A stretch of 64,000 bases of DNA from Psychrobacillus sp042885655 (GTDB taxonomy: Bacteria > Bacillota > Bacilli > Bacillales_A > Planococcaceae). Below are positions 35,318-43,820 of this stretch, piece by piece. The stretch covers positions 62,001-126,000 of the forward strand of contig NZ_JBHVRO010000010.1 in NCBI RefSeq assembly GCF_042885655.1, written 5' to 3'. Position 1 is the first letter of the stretch. Each line of letters opens with the position of its first letter. Both the position numbers and the translations under genes were made by a program. The notes beneath the pieces were generated by a model, which ran no database searches, was not told the DNA's origin, and worked only from the letters and a program-made list of their open reading frames with translations.

Positions 35318-37030
35318 TTGACTGTTTCAACAATCGGATCAATAGTTAGAAGTTTTGTGGATGGAGTAATAGCTATAAACGAGGACCTTGAAATTCTTTG
35401 GTATGACATAAAAGAGGGGCTTCCTATAAAAGTTATAAAAGGTGATTCTATCATTCAATTAATTGGCTACAATAAGAAGCATTTTAACGATAGTGATACA
35501 TTTCTCCTTGATATAAATGACAAAAAGTTTTCTGTTGACGTTAAAGTATTCTCTATGGACGATACATATATTTTCCTATGTCTAAAAGAAATTAATAAAG
35601 AATCTACAGCAACGGATGAGCGGTTATATTGTTTAGAGAAAATAATTGAGTCTCTTGATGAAGGTGTCATGATGAGCAACTCTGAAGGAGAAATTACTTT
35701 ATATAATGATGCGCAAGAAAAAATGGAGGGCTTATCAAGTCAAGAAATACTTGGTAAACATTTATGGTCCGTATACAATTACAATCCACAATATTCTGAG
35801 CATCGACACACATTTAAGACAGGAAAGCCAATTTACTCAAGGTACCGTGCGCATTCAACCGTTAATGGAATACCAAAATATGTTAACTACAGCACATATC
35901 CAATTCAAAAAGATGGAAAAATTATTTCTGTATTTTCATTAAGTACGAATGAATCAAAACTGAAAGACCGCCTTCATCAAACAATTGAACTAAAAAGACA
36001 AGCAAACATTAAAGGTGAAGAAAAAGCCCATTCAAAGAACGGAACAATTTTTACGTTTAATGATATAAAAGGTAAAAGTCTTGTACTTTTAGACCTTATC
36101 AAGGAAGCTCAAAATGTTTCTATACATAATGCGGATACTTTAATTGTTGGAGAGACAGGCACTGGTAAAGAATTATTCGCACAAAGTATGCATAATCATA
36201 GTCCTAGAGCGGATAAACCTTTTGTTGCCATAAACTGTGCTGCTATTCCTGAAAATTTACTTGAAAGCACTTTGTTCGGAACTGTAAAAGGTGCCTTTAC
36301 TGGTGCTACAGACCAAATTGGCTTGTTTGAATACGCTCAAGATGGAACACTCTTTTTAGATGAAATAAATTCAATGCCGGTTACTTTACAAACAAAACTA
36401 ATGCGAGTTTTACAAGAGCGATTAGTTCGAAAAGTAGGTTCTAATGATGTGGCACCTGTAAAGTGTACCGTTATTAGTGCATGCAACGAAGATCCAGAAA
36501 AACTAATTGCTGAAAACAAAATGCGACTAGACTTATTTTACCGAATTGCACATACAAGCCTTTTCATTCCTCCACTGAGAGAACGGAAAGAAGATGTACA
36601 TTTTTTTATTGATTACTTTTTAAAGGCATTTCAAGTAAAGTTAACTAAAACAGTTCCAGATCTTTCGAATACACTTCAAAAATGTTTACTTCATTATTCA
36701 TGGCCAGGGAATATTCGTGAGTTAGAACATCTCATAGAAAATTTAATAATTCGGGTTCCTGAAAATGCTGTAACAATTGAAGTGGAGCACCTCCCTTCCT
36801 ATATGCGTGGGAAAATACTAATGGTACATTCTAATGACACTATGGATCAAAGTAATGAAATGCAAAGACCAATGAAAAAAATCTTTAAAAGTTCGGAAAA
36901 GCAACTTATTGAAACAACATTAATCCAGTCAGACTGGAATGTTTCTCAGGCTGCAAAAAAACTTGGCATCACTAGGCAAAGCTTGCAATATCATATTAAA
37001 AAGCATGATTTAGAAAAACCTACAGTATAA
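35318..37030 (+). CDS. Sigma-54-dependent transcriptional activator, RocR-like
   Basis: About 570 residues: an N-terminal sensory region, a PAS domain (IIESLDEGVMMSNSEGEITLYNDAQEKMEGLSSQEILGK), an AAA+ domain with Walker A GETGTGKE, the sigma-54 contact motif GAFTGAT and Walker B GTLFLDEINSMP, and a C-terminal Fis-type HTH (QSDWNVSQAAKKLGITRQSLQYHIKKHDL). It closely resembles RocR/BkdR-type activators. The start is probably TTG at 35318, after GAAGGGAG; the ATG at 35297 has no ribosome-binding sequence. Placed between the two hutU-like genes, it is the obvious activator of their sigma-54 promoters; the ligand sensed by the PAS region is unknown. Confidence 0.93.
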   Translation: MTVSTIGSIVRSFVDGVIAINEDLEILWYDIKEGLPIKVIKGDSIIQLIGYNKKHFNDSDTFLLDINDKKFSVDVKVFSMDDTYIFLCLKEINKESTATDERLYCLEKIIESLDEGVMMSNSEGEITLYNDAQEKMEGLSSQEILGKHLWSVYNYNPQYSEHRHTFKTGKPIYSRYRAHSTVNGIPKYVNYSTYPIQKDGKIISVFSLSTNESKLKDRLHQTIELKRQANIKGEEKAHSKNGTIFTFNDIKGKSLVLLDLIKEAQNVSIHNADTLIVGETGTGKELFAQSMHNHSPRADKPFVAINCAAIPENLLESTLFGTVKGAFTGATDQIGLFEYAQDGTLFLDEINSMPVTLQTKLMRVLQERLVRKVGSNDVAPVKCTVISACNEDPEKLIAENKMRLDLFYRIAHTSLFIPPLRERKEDVHFFIDYFLKAFQVKLTKTVPDLSNTLQKCLLHYSWPGNIRELEHLIENLIIRVPENAVTIEVEHLPSYMRGKILMVHSNDTMDQSNEMQRPMKKIFKSSEKQLIETTLIQSDWNVSQAAKKLGITRQSLQYHIKKHDLEKPTV

Positions 37031-37080
37031 GAAAAAAACAGCACGGAATTCTTTCATCAAATTCCGAGCTGTTTTTCTTT
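37030..37080. terminator. Bidirectional terminator between activator and hutU-like copy 2
   Basis: AAAAACAGCACGGAATT/AATTCCGAGCTGTTTTT (37034-37050 with 37059-37075), one mismatch, T runs on both strands. It ends both convergent genes. Confidence 0.88.
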
Positions 37081-37098
37081 TGTTAATTTATTTATATA

Positions 37099-38820
37099 TT
37101 AAGCCTTCACTTCTGCTTTTTGGAGATCCTTCGGTCCGAATGTTGCTTCCCGTTTCCACCATAATGGAATTTTAATGCTTTCCTCTGTTAACTTCCCTTT
37201 ACCGTTCGCAACGTCTTGAGCGATTTCATAACCTGCTTGTGCGTGACGAACGACACCAATTCCAGAGTCCACAGTCATTGCTACTTCCAGTCTCATATCC
37301 GATTCTGCTGTTCCATCCGCAACCATCGTTACACCTGTATGAACTGCTTCACCCATCGAATAGTTTGCTTGGATTGCGATTAAGTCACACATGCCGACTG
37401 CGTTTAATAGTCCATTCAACATTGGCCAGTCAGAGATTAGATCACTGCCGTCTTTCATGTTTTCGGACTCAAATGTTGGATTCACGATAGAACCGGAGTC
37501 AAGATTGTCACGAGAGAACGCGACTGGTCCAGCTAATTCCCCACGACGAATCATATCGTTTACTTCTAATGCAAATGCTTTACGTTGACCAAAGCCCATG
37601 TAACAAATACGTGCTGGTAGTGCTTCTATTGGGATATGTTTTTTCGCCAGCTTAATCCAACGTGTTACTAAATGATCATAGCTGAATTTCTCTAAAATCA
37701 TATCGTCAATTTTACGTAAATCTTCCGCTTCTCCTGATAGACAAACCCAGCGGAACGGTCCACGGCCTTCACAGAATAGTGGTCGGATATATTCCGCTAC
37801 GAAACCTGGAAGACGCTTCGCTTCTTTCTCGTCCATTCCTGCATCGATACATTCTTTTCGGTGACTTGTCCCATATTCGAATGAATGAACTCCTAGATCC
37901 ATGAATTTAATAAGCGCTTTCAATTCCCGAATCATTGTTTCGCGACCTTTTTGTAGATATAGATTGCGATCCGTGTCACGAAGATGTTCTGCTTCTTCTA
38001 CTGTATATCCCGATGGCAAGTAAGAGATTGGGTCATGACCTGGCGTCATCGATGTAGAAATATCTGGTAACCAGCCTTTTTCAAGCACCTCTTCAAATAC
38101 ATCTGCCGCGTTTCCTACTACGGCGATACCAAGTGGTTTTCCAGCTGCCGCATATTCTTTCGCTTTCGCGATCGCTTCATCTAGTGAACTTGCAAGTTCA
38201 TCGATAAATCCTTTTTCAATTCTTCTCTTGATGATTTTAACGTCTGCATCCACAAGAATCGCTACTCCACCATGCATTGTCATCGCACGTGTTTGGTTAC
38301 CACCCATTCCTCCTGCACCTGCAGTTAATAGAATTTTCCCAACAAGTGAATCATTATAGTGTAGGCGAGCAATTGCAGAAAGAGTTTCAAATGTTCCTTG
38401 GATTACTCCTTGTGTACCAATATATTCCCATGGTGCAGCTGTATAGTTTGCATAAATAGTTAGGTTTTTATCTTGTAAATCATAAAATGTTGGCCAATCT
38501 GCTTTCATAATGTTTGTCGTAGCCATGACAACGGTTGGTGCATATTTATGTGTTTTGAAAATCGCTACAGGCATACCAGATTGCACAACAAGTGTTTCGT
38601 CATCTTCTAATTCTTTTAATGATTTCACAATTGCGTGGTAAGACTCCCAGTTACGTGCAGCTTTCCCGATCCCGCCATAAATCACAAGCTCCTCTGGTTT
38701 TTCTGCATTCTCCATATTATTTTCTAACATTCGAAGAATGGACTCTTGTCTCCACCCTTTACAACGTAACTCAGGTCCTCTTTGTGCTTTTACGGAATAT
38801 AAAATTTCTGGTGTTGTCAT
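37099..38820 (-). CDS. hutU: Urocanate hydratase-like protein, copy 2
   Basis: A 573-residue near-duplicate of the 33249-34967 product. Differences: G211S, T286N, S292G, V297I, S302A, D381Y and the tail KAEVKA in place of EKAKV. The divergent motifs (YGTSHR, IQANYSMGEA) and C406 are the same. DNA differs at many synonymous positions, so the copy is real and protein sequence is under purifying selection. It is a one-gene unit, between its own sigma-54 promoter and a terminator, convergent to the activator. Confidence 0.9.
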   Translation of the reverse strand: MTTPEILYSVKAQRGPELRCKGWRQESILRMLENNMENAEKPEELVIYGGIGKAARNWESYHAIVKSLKELEDDETLVVQSGMPVAIFKTHKYAPTVVMATTNIMKADWPTFYDLQDKNLTIYANYTAAPWEYIGTQGVIQGTFETLSAIARLHYNDSLVGKILLTAGAGGMGGNQTRAMTMHGGVAILVDADVKIIKRRIEKGFIDELASSLDEAIAKAKEYAAAGKPLGIAVVGNAADVFEEVLEKGWLPDISTSMTPGHDPISYLPSGYTVEEAEHLRDTDRNLYLQKGRETMIRELKALIKFMDLGVHSFEYGTSHRKECIDAGMDEKEAKRLPGFVAEYIRPLFCEGRGPFRWVCLSGEAEDLRKIDDMILEKFSYDHLVTRWIKLAKKHIPIEALPARICYMGFGQRKAFALEVNDMIRRGELAGPVAFSRDNLDSGSIVNPTFESENMKDGSDLISDWPMLNGLLNAVGMCDLIAIQANYSMGEAVHTGVTMVADGTAESDMRLEVAMTVDSGIGVVRHAQAGYEIAQDVANGKGKLTEESIKIPLWWKREATFGPKDLQKAEVKA

Positions 38821-38869
38821 TGTTAGTTCCTCCTAAGTAGATGAAATTATGTTTTACACCTTTTTATAA

Positions 38870-38886
38870 TGCAAGAGTCGTGCCAA
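38870..38886 (-). promoter_or_regulatory. Sigma-54 promoter of hutU-like copy 2
   Basis: TTGGCACGACTCTTGCA on the minus strand, identical to the copy 1 promoter. The leader downstream (ATTATAA...GGTGTAAAACATAAT) is also shared, so the duplication included the promoter. Confidence 0.95.
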
Positions 38887-39005
38887 TTTTCTAAATAAAA
38901 TAAAATATATAAGTGAAAAGTGTTTAATATCCATAGTTTTATTTATTTTATAAAATTTCAGTATCTAAATTCTGATCTTTTACAATCCAGTAGTATTTTT
39001 TAAAA

Positions 39006-39107
39006 CCGCAGATATTTTTTGCTTTATTGTAAAAAACGAATAAATAATAAGCAAAATTTTATCACCATTTCTAAATTTAGCTTTTTTATGGTGCAGATAA
39101 AATTTTC
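39006..39107. promoter_or_regulatory. Candidate activator-binding pair upstream of hutU-like copy 2
   Basis: CCGCAGATATTTTTT (39006-39020) and GGTGCAGATAAAATTTTC (39090-39107) lie about 120 and 204 bases upstream of the -24 box, matching the copy 1 arrangement. The second forms a near inverted repeat with AAAATTTTATCACCAT (39053-39068). Confidence 0.6.
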
Positions 39108-39272
39108 ATCTCTATTATTCTTGATAAAATTTTATAGATTAAATATAGAATTAATATTCAGAACAATTTATCAATGATAAAATGATGAAGATGTATATCA
39201 TAAAAAACAGCGTTGAGAAATTTTAACAGAATAACAGAACCGGATTAATGTATTGAAAATAGGGGGTACTGT

Positions 39273-39785
39273 ATGGAAATAGTATACGAAACGGATCGTT
39301 TGTATTTATGTGTTTTTGAGGATAATCATTTAGAGTACGTTAAACAATTTTGGGGTGATGAAGAAGTAATGGCATTATGTGATGGCGCTACCTCCCATGG
39401 TAAATTACTGCAAGTTTTAGAAGGTTATCGTAAATGTCATGAAGTGAATGGTTTATCGGTATATGCTGTAAAAGAAAAAGAAACAAATGAAGTTCTTGGT
39501 TCCGCTGGATTTAATGTGACAAGTTCAGTAAATGAAGTAGAATTAATCTATCACTTTAGTAAAAATTCTTGGGGAAAAGGCTATGCAACGGAAGCTGCAA
39601 AAGCTTGTTTGGAACTAGCTAGAAATCACGGGAAAGTTCATCTCGTTACTGCTTCTGCAAGCCCTAAAAATAATGGCTCCTTAAAAATTTTAGAAAAGAT
39701 TGGTTTTACTTTTAAAGGAATGAAATGGTTTGATGATACGGAGCAAGAAGAGCCTTATTATGAATACGATATAGCTACTATCTAA
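39273..39785 (+). CDS. GNAT-family N-acetyltransferase
   Basis: A 170-residue RimJ/RimL-type GNAT protein: EVELIYHFSKNSWGKGYATEAAKACLELAR includes the acetyl-CoA-binding SWGKGYATEA motif, and ASASPKNNGSLKILEKIGFTFKGMKW is the typical final part. The substrate is unknown. A GGGGG ribosome-binding sequence precedes the ATG. A small membrane-protein gene follows after 37 bases. Confidence 0.88.
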   Translation: MEIVYETDRLYLCVFEDNHLEYVKQFWGDEEVMALCDGATSHGKLLQVLEGYRKCHEVNGLSVYAVKEKETNEVLGSAGFNVTSSVNEVELIYHFSKNSWGKGYATEAAKACLELARNHGKVHLVTASASPKNNGSLKILEKIGFTFKGMKWFDDTEQEEPYYEYDIATI

Positions 39786-39822
39786 CGAGTATTGAAAATT
39801 TGAGCAATAGGGAGTGAATGGT

Positions 39823-39984
39823 TTGATCGCACTTGCATATATAGTGCCAACAATCATTGCTATATTTTTTGCAGGATTTTATGCACCTCTAATTGGAGTA
39901 GTTGTTGGAGTTGTTATACATATAGTCGTTTTGTTAACTAGAATATCAAATAAATTGGATGATATTTCTAATAAGTTAAACTAA
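39823..39984 (+). CDS. Small membrane protein, 53 residues
   Basis: TTG start with GGGAG 8 bases upstream. The product begins (M)IALAYIVPTIIAIFFAGFY, has a second hydrophobic stretch GVVVGVVIHIVVLLTRI and ends in a polar coil NKLDDISNKLN. Probably two membrane helices. An in-frame GTG three codons upstream is a less likely start. No family recognised; codon pattern and ribosome-binding sequence support it as a gene. Confidence 0.6.
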   Translation: MIALAYIVPTIIAIFFAGFYAPLIGVVVGVVIHIVVLLTRISNKLDDISNKLN

Positions 39985-40032
39985 TTTATGTGCAATTATT
40001 ATTTGCCGATCCCCTAAATGATCAATTATTAA

Positions 40033-40068
40033 ATACTGCAAACAAATACATACTTTTGTCTGCAGCAT
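40033..40068 (-). terminator. Probable terminator of the nitronate monooxygenase gene
   Basis: An imperfect stem CTGCAGACAAAAG/TTTGTTTGCAG on the minus strand just past the stop, with an AT-rich but interrupted T tail. Confidence 0.45.
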
Positions 40069-40079
40069 TTTTCTGTTCA

Positions 40080-41156
40080 CTATTTATTTTTATTTAGTCT
40101 ATTAGCTTCTTCTACGACCCGCTTAATAAGCACTTCTACAGTTTCTTTTCTAGCAAGTGCTGAATTTTGACCAGACCATAAGGACATATATTCTTTATTG
40201 TTTTGGGCAGAAGAAGCTTTTCGAATTGATTGCGTTAGCACATTCTGAATTGGATAAACAGGAATAGAAGCTTCGTATTCTTGCATTTCCAATAAAAATT
40301 TGTTTTTAATTCCTCTAGCCCACTTACCAGAAAAGGCACGAGTTAATGCCGTAACATCACTTTTCGAATTAAGGATTGCTTCTTTATATATCGGATGTGC
40401 TCCACTCTCTTCACAAGTCAAGAATGCAGTGCCCATTTGAACAGCTTTAGCACCTAGGCACAAAGCTGCCATTAGTCCCTTGCCATCCATTATGCCGCCG
40501 GCTGCAATAACAGGTATGCTTATATTCTTCACAACTTGTGGTACCAATGACATCAAGCCGATTAAACTTTCTTCGATGCCACTTATGAAGTTACCTCTAT
40601 GCCCTCCTGCTTCACTTCCTTGCACTACAACTGCATCCATTCCAAGTCTTTCAATTGTAACCGCCTCTACCAGTGTTGTAGCTGTACCAATTGAAAATAT
40701 ATTGTGTTGTTTTAACTTCTTCATTATATCTGATGTTGGTACTCCAAATGTAAAAGAACATATAGGAACCTTTTCTTCTATGATGACTTGTATTTGTTCC
40801 ATATATGTATGAAATGACTTCTCCTTATTAGGAAGATTCACTTTTTCAATAGGTATATTCAATTCCTCATAATAATGATTTAATAGTTCATTCACCATTA
40901 CTATTTCATCATCTTTTAGTTCAAATTCGTTCGGCACAAATAAATTAACACCAAAATTATTGGATGTTAACTGCTTTACCTCTCGTATCTGTTGGCGCAA
41001 TTGATCTGCATCTAAATACCCTGCTCCAATCATTCCAAGAGCTCCATTATTGGAAACAGCTGCTACTAATGTCGAAGTAGTAATTCCCCCCGCCATTGGA
41101 GCTTGAATAATTGGGTAATCTATATCTAACAATTTTGTAACATCATTTTTTAGCAT
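40080..41156 (-). CDS. Nitronate monooxygenase family protein
   Basis: A 358-residue FMN-dependent TIM-barrel enzyme of the NPD/2-nitropropane dioxygenase class: IDYPIIQAPMAGGITTSTLVAAVSNNGALGMIGAGY at the N terminus, VVQGSEAGGHRG with the catalytic histidine, and VIAAGGIMDGKGLMAALCLGAKAVQMGTAFL for phosphate binding. It probably detoxifies nitronates. It runs as a separate minus-strand unit. Confidence 0.9.
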   Translation of the reverse strand: MLKNDVTKLLDIDYPIIQAPMAGGITTSTLVAAVSNNGALGMIGAGYLDADQLRQQIREVKQLTSNNFGVNLFVPNEFELKDDEIVMVNELLNHYYEELNIPIEKVNLPNKEKSFHTYMEQIQVIIEEKVPICSFTFGVPTSDIMKKLKQHNIFSIGTATTLVEAVTIERLGMDAVVVQGSEAGGHRGNFISGIEESLIGLMSLVPQVVKNISIPVIAAGGIMDGKGLMAALCLGAKAVQMGTAFLTCEESGAHPIYKEAILNSKSDVTALTRAFSGKWARGIKNKFLLEMQEYEASIPVYPIQNVLTQSIRKASSAQNNKEYMSLWSGQNSALARKETVEVLIKRVVEEANRLNKNK

Positions 41157-41228
41157 ATCAATCTACTCCTTTTTGACTTTCCACTTTGGATAGTAATTTG
41201 CTTCTAAATCTAAGTTATTTGTTCTTAT

Positions 41229-41612
41229 TCATTCAAATGCTTTCAATACTAATGGCGAGGCATTTTCAGCCGAAATCTCATCCTCTGAAACCCATACTGC
41301 TCCAAGTGAATCCTGCCCCTCAAAATTTTCGGGTTTTATTAGACGCCCCCCTATTTGCTTCACTAAATAATATACTGCAATATGGTGAACATCTGTCAAA
41401 CCTCTCCAATCCGAAGCAAGCATGAAATCGGTAATGCCTATATTTTTAATAATTTCGACCTCAAATCCAGTTTCCTCTAAAAACTCTCTTTTCATGGCAA
41501 CTACTAAACTTTCTCTATCTTCCAAACTGCCTCCCGGTAGGTCATAACGATTTATGTAAGGACCACCGTTTTTATATATTACAAGTAGCTTACCATTTTG
41601 TACACATATACC
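41229..41612 (-). pseudogene. Nudix hydrolase lacking its start (fused behind DUF402 stop)
   Basis: In frame from 41612 the sequence reads GICVQNGKLLVIYKNGGPY, then INRYDLPGGSLEDRESL and a Nudix box completed by MKREFLEETGFEV. A TAA (41615-41613) directly precedes it and no ATG, GTG or TTG lies before the Nudix box. An ATG at 41525 would give 98 residues but omits the first glycine of the box. The residues just before the TAA (RAFGV) look like the beginning of a Nudix protein. I read this as a truncated gene joined to the 3' end of the DUF402 gene. Confidence 0.7.
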
Positions 41613-42038
41613 TTAAACACCAAATGCACGGCCACATGTAAGTGCATCTTCTAATTCATCTTCATCAAGTACAATAATTTCTCCAGAAGGTAATACAACA
41701 ACATCTAAGAATAAATCGTCCCACCATGGAACATCTTTTTCTATTCCGATTTGATAACAAATATCTATATACCATTGCACAATTTCACCATTTTCATCGA
41801 ACATCGTTGTTAATGAGTAATTTTTGTCTGTTGGAAAGTGTTGCATCCACGTATATCCATCATCTACAATACATAATCTTTTCTCTCCATACTGAACAAA
41901 TAACGGTTCTGTCACTTGAGTTAATTTTAATAGAGATATAGTTCCAATAAATTCTTCTTTCTCTACGTAGGTTTGTACATACTCTCTTTTAATAATCCTC
42001 TTCCAATCCGTACGATCTCCATATCTTCTTTTTAACAT
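41613..42038 (-). CDS. DUF402 protein, probably shortened at its C terminus
   Basis: A 141-residue DUF402 (YgaC-like, nucleoside di/triphosphate phosphatase-type) protein: TNPUT-fold segments YSLTTMFDENGEIVQWYIDICYQIG, WWDDLFLDVVVLPSGEIIVLDEDELEDAL with its cluster of acidic metal-ligand residues. Family members are generally longer (about 170-180), with another helix after DEDELEDAL. Here TCGRAFGV and a stop follow, so the end appears replaced by Nudix-derived sequence. It may remain active, since the acidic site is intact. Confidence 0.75.
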   Translation of the reverse strand: MLKRRYGDRTDWKRIIKREYVQTYVEKEEFIGTISLLKLTQVTEPLFVQYGEKRLCIVDDGYTWMQHFPTDKNYSLTTMFDENGEIVQWYIDICYQIGIEKDVPWWDDLFLDVVVLPSGEIIVLDEDELEDALTCGRAFGV

Positions 42039-42050
42039 TCAAAGTCCCCT

Positions 42051-42284
42051 TTATTTTTTTCGCTCATTTCCCCTTTTAAAATTTCCAGTGATTTTTGCTA
42101 AAATTAATTGCTCCTCTTTTTCATCTTTAGCATCATTTATTCTTTTTAAAAACTTTTCAGTTTCTTTTCCTTTTAATATTTTTACTTGTTTCCCGTAATA
42201 TCCAAGAAAGACCGAATTATCTTTGGTCATTTTATAACTAAAAGGGCTATCATCTAACTTATTTCTTTTATCAATATTGTCCAC
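42051..42284 (-). CDS. Conserved small cytosolic protein, 77 residues
   Basis: A highly charged small protein: SPFSYKMTKDNSVFLGYYGKQVKILKGKETEKFL then AKITGNFKRGNERKK. It has the look of a widespread Bacillales hypothetical protein of unknown function; no membrane segment or signal. 12 bases upstream of the DUF402 gene and probably co-transcribed. Confidence 0.72.
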   Translation of the reverse strand: MDNIDKRNKLDDSPFSYKMTKDNSVFLGYYGKQVKILKGKETEKFLKRINDAKDEKEEQLILAKITGNFKRGNERKK

Positions 42285-42343
42285 TATTAGATCTCCTTTA
42301 CTTATTGATCTATTGTTGAAATATGTATGGGACGGATGATTTT

Positions 42344-42454
42344 CTATATAAACATTATAAATAAAGCATGTTCTCCCTTATGTTCAAACTTTACAATTAT
42401 TGATACAACTTCTCCTACCTTTACTTTAACCTCACGAATAAGAGCTTGTTCCAA
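42344..42454 (-). CDS. Possible 36-residue peptide
   Basis: TTG start with AAGGGGAGA upstream; the product reads (M)EQALIREVKVKVGEVVSII then VKFEHKGEHALFIMFI. It could be a small protein or the end of a decayed beta-sandwich domain. Support is only the ribosome-binding sequence and coding-like composition. Confidence 0.3.
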   Translation of the reverse strand: MEQALIREVKVKVGEVVSIIVKFEHKGEHALFIMFI

Positions 42455-42637
42455 GGTCTCCCCTTCTTCTATAATTTAAATTATAACAGACTATCTTTTC
42501 TGAATTTTGTATTATTTTATTAGAACTAGTTTATTTTACCAAAAGTATTTATATACTACGAAAATCAGTTACAATATTCAAAGGTGTTAACTTCAATATG
42601 TATGGTAATTAAATTTACCTTAGAAGGAGAATTTCTT

Positions 42638-43777
42638 TTGAAAGTACAAGTATTATTAAAAGGTTATAATTTTTTGTTTTTTGGTTTACTTGCACTCTTT
42701 ATTCCATTTTTACCTGTTTATTTGGGTGAACGAGGTTTATCAGCAAGTGAAATAGGTTTAATTATTGGAACCGGTGGAGTTGTGACATTGATTGCACAAC
42801 CATTATGGGGGTTTATAACCGATAAGACTAAGACGATTCGTAAGGTAATGCTACTACTCGTTTTTTTAACAGCTGTTTTCGGTTACTTTTTATTTAATGT
42901 GGATAACTTCGTGTTCCTTGTTATTTTTGCGCTATTAGTTTATTTCTTCCTAATGCCACTTGACCCACTGACAGAAAGCCTTAATTTTACCGTTTCTGAA
43001 ATGGAGCGCGTCAGTTATGGATCCATCCGAACATATGGAGCATTAGGCTTTGCGGTGTTATCCTTAATAGTTGGCTTTGCAATGGATCATTTCGGTATGA
43101 GCAGTGTGTCTATTTTATTTGTTATATTGGGGCTCATTTCATTTGGCATTGTTTGGCGTATGCCCGATGTACAAGCTTCTTCAAAACCAGTGACAATGGC
43201 AGGACTAAAACAAGTGTTAAGAAATAAAGAAATGCTTTTGTTTTTAGCTTTGGTATTTATTAGTTCCATACCTGCACGTATGAACGATACATTTTTAGGT
43301 ATTCATATTCGAGCACTTGGAGGGGATACTTCCTTAGTTGGAATCGCCTTTTTCTTATCCGCTACAAGTGAAATTATAATATTCGCATTAAGCTTTTGGT
43401 GGCTCCGAAAAGGAAAAGAGCTTGAAATTATTACTGTTGCAACATTCTTCTATTTTATACGCTTTGTAGCATCGGCATTTGTTACAAGCCCTATCGCTCT
43501 AACCTTTGTACAACTATTACAGATGATTACTTTTCCTATTTTTTATACTGCTGCGATTCAATACTTATATCAAATTATGCCAAAAGAATGGCGTGCTACT
43601 GGACAAACTGTTCTCGCACTCTTATTTTTTGGACTATCAAGTATAATCGCCTCTTATGCTGGAGGATATATTTATAAAGAATTAGGTGGACATTCGTTTT
43701 ATTTCATTATTTCCATTATGTCTTTTATTGGTGTACTTTTTGGTATCGTACTGACTATTCGTAAAAGAAGAATATAG
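42638..43777 (+). CDS. MFS transporter (LacY/nucleoside-symporter-like)
   Basis: A 379-residue, 12-helix major-facilitator protein of the MFS_1-like type. N-terminal helices include FFGLLALFIPFLPVYLGERGLSASEIGLIIG; the loop 2-3 motif is GFITDKTKTIRKV. The substrate is unknown. I choose the TTG at 42638, 8 bases after AGAAGGAG, over an ATG at 42584 that would add 18 hydrophilic residues without a ribosome-binding site. Confidence 0.88.
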   Translation: MKVQVLLKGYNFLFFGLLALFIPFLPVYLGERGLSASEIGLIIGTGGVVTLIAQPLWGFITDKTKTIRKVMLLLVFLTAVFGYFLFNVDNFVFLVIFALLVYFFLMPLDPLTESLNFTVSEMERVSYGSIRTYGALGFAVLSLIVGFAMDHFGMSSVSILFVILGLISFGIVWRMPDVQASSKPVTMAGLKQVLRNKEMLLFLALVFISSIPARMNDTFLGIHIRALGGDTSLVGIAFFLSATSEIIIFALSFWWLRKGKELEIITVATFFYFIRFVASAFVTSPIALTFVQLLQMITFPIFYTAAIQYLYQIMPKEWRATGQTVLALLFFGLSSIIASYAGGYIYKELGGHSFYFIISIMSFIGVLFGIVLTIRKRRI

Positions 43778-43820
43778 TTTAATGTACTTAAATGGGTAGC
43801 CCAGCCAGCTATAAGAATAT

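Noticed and set aside
37099..38820. Second hydratase gene as an assembly duplication
   Set aside because: It differs from the first at many silent positions, several residues and its 3' end, and has different flanking genes.
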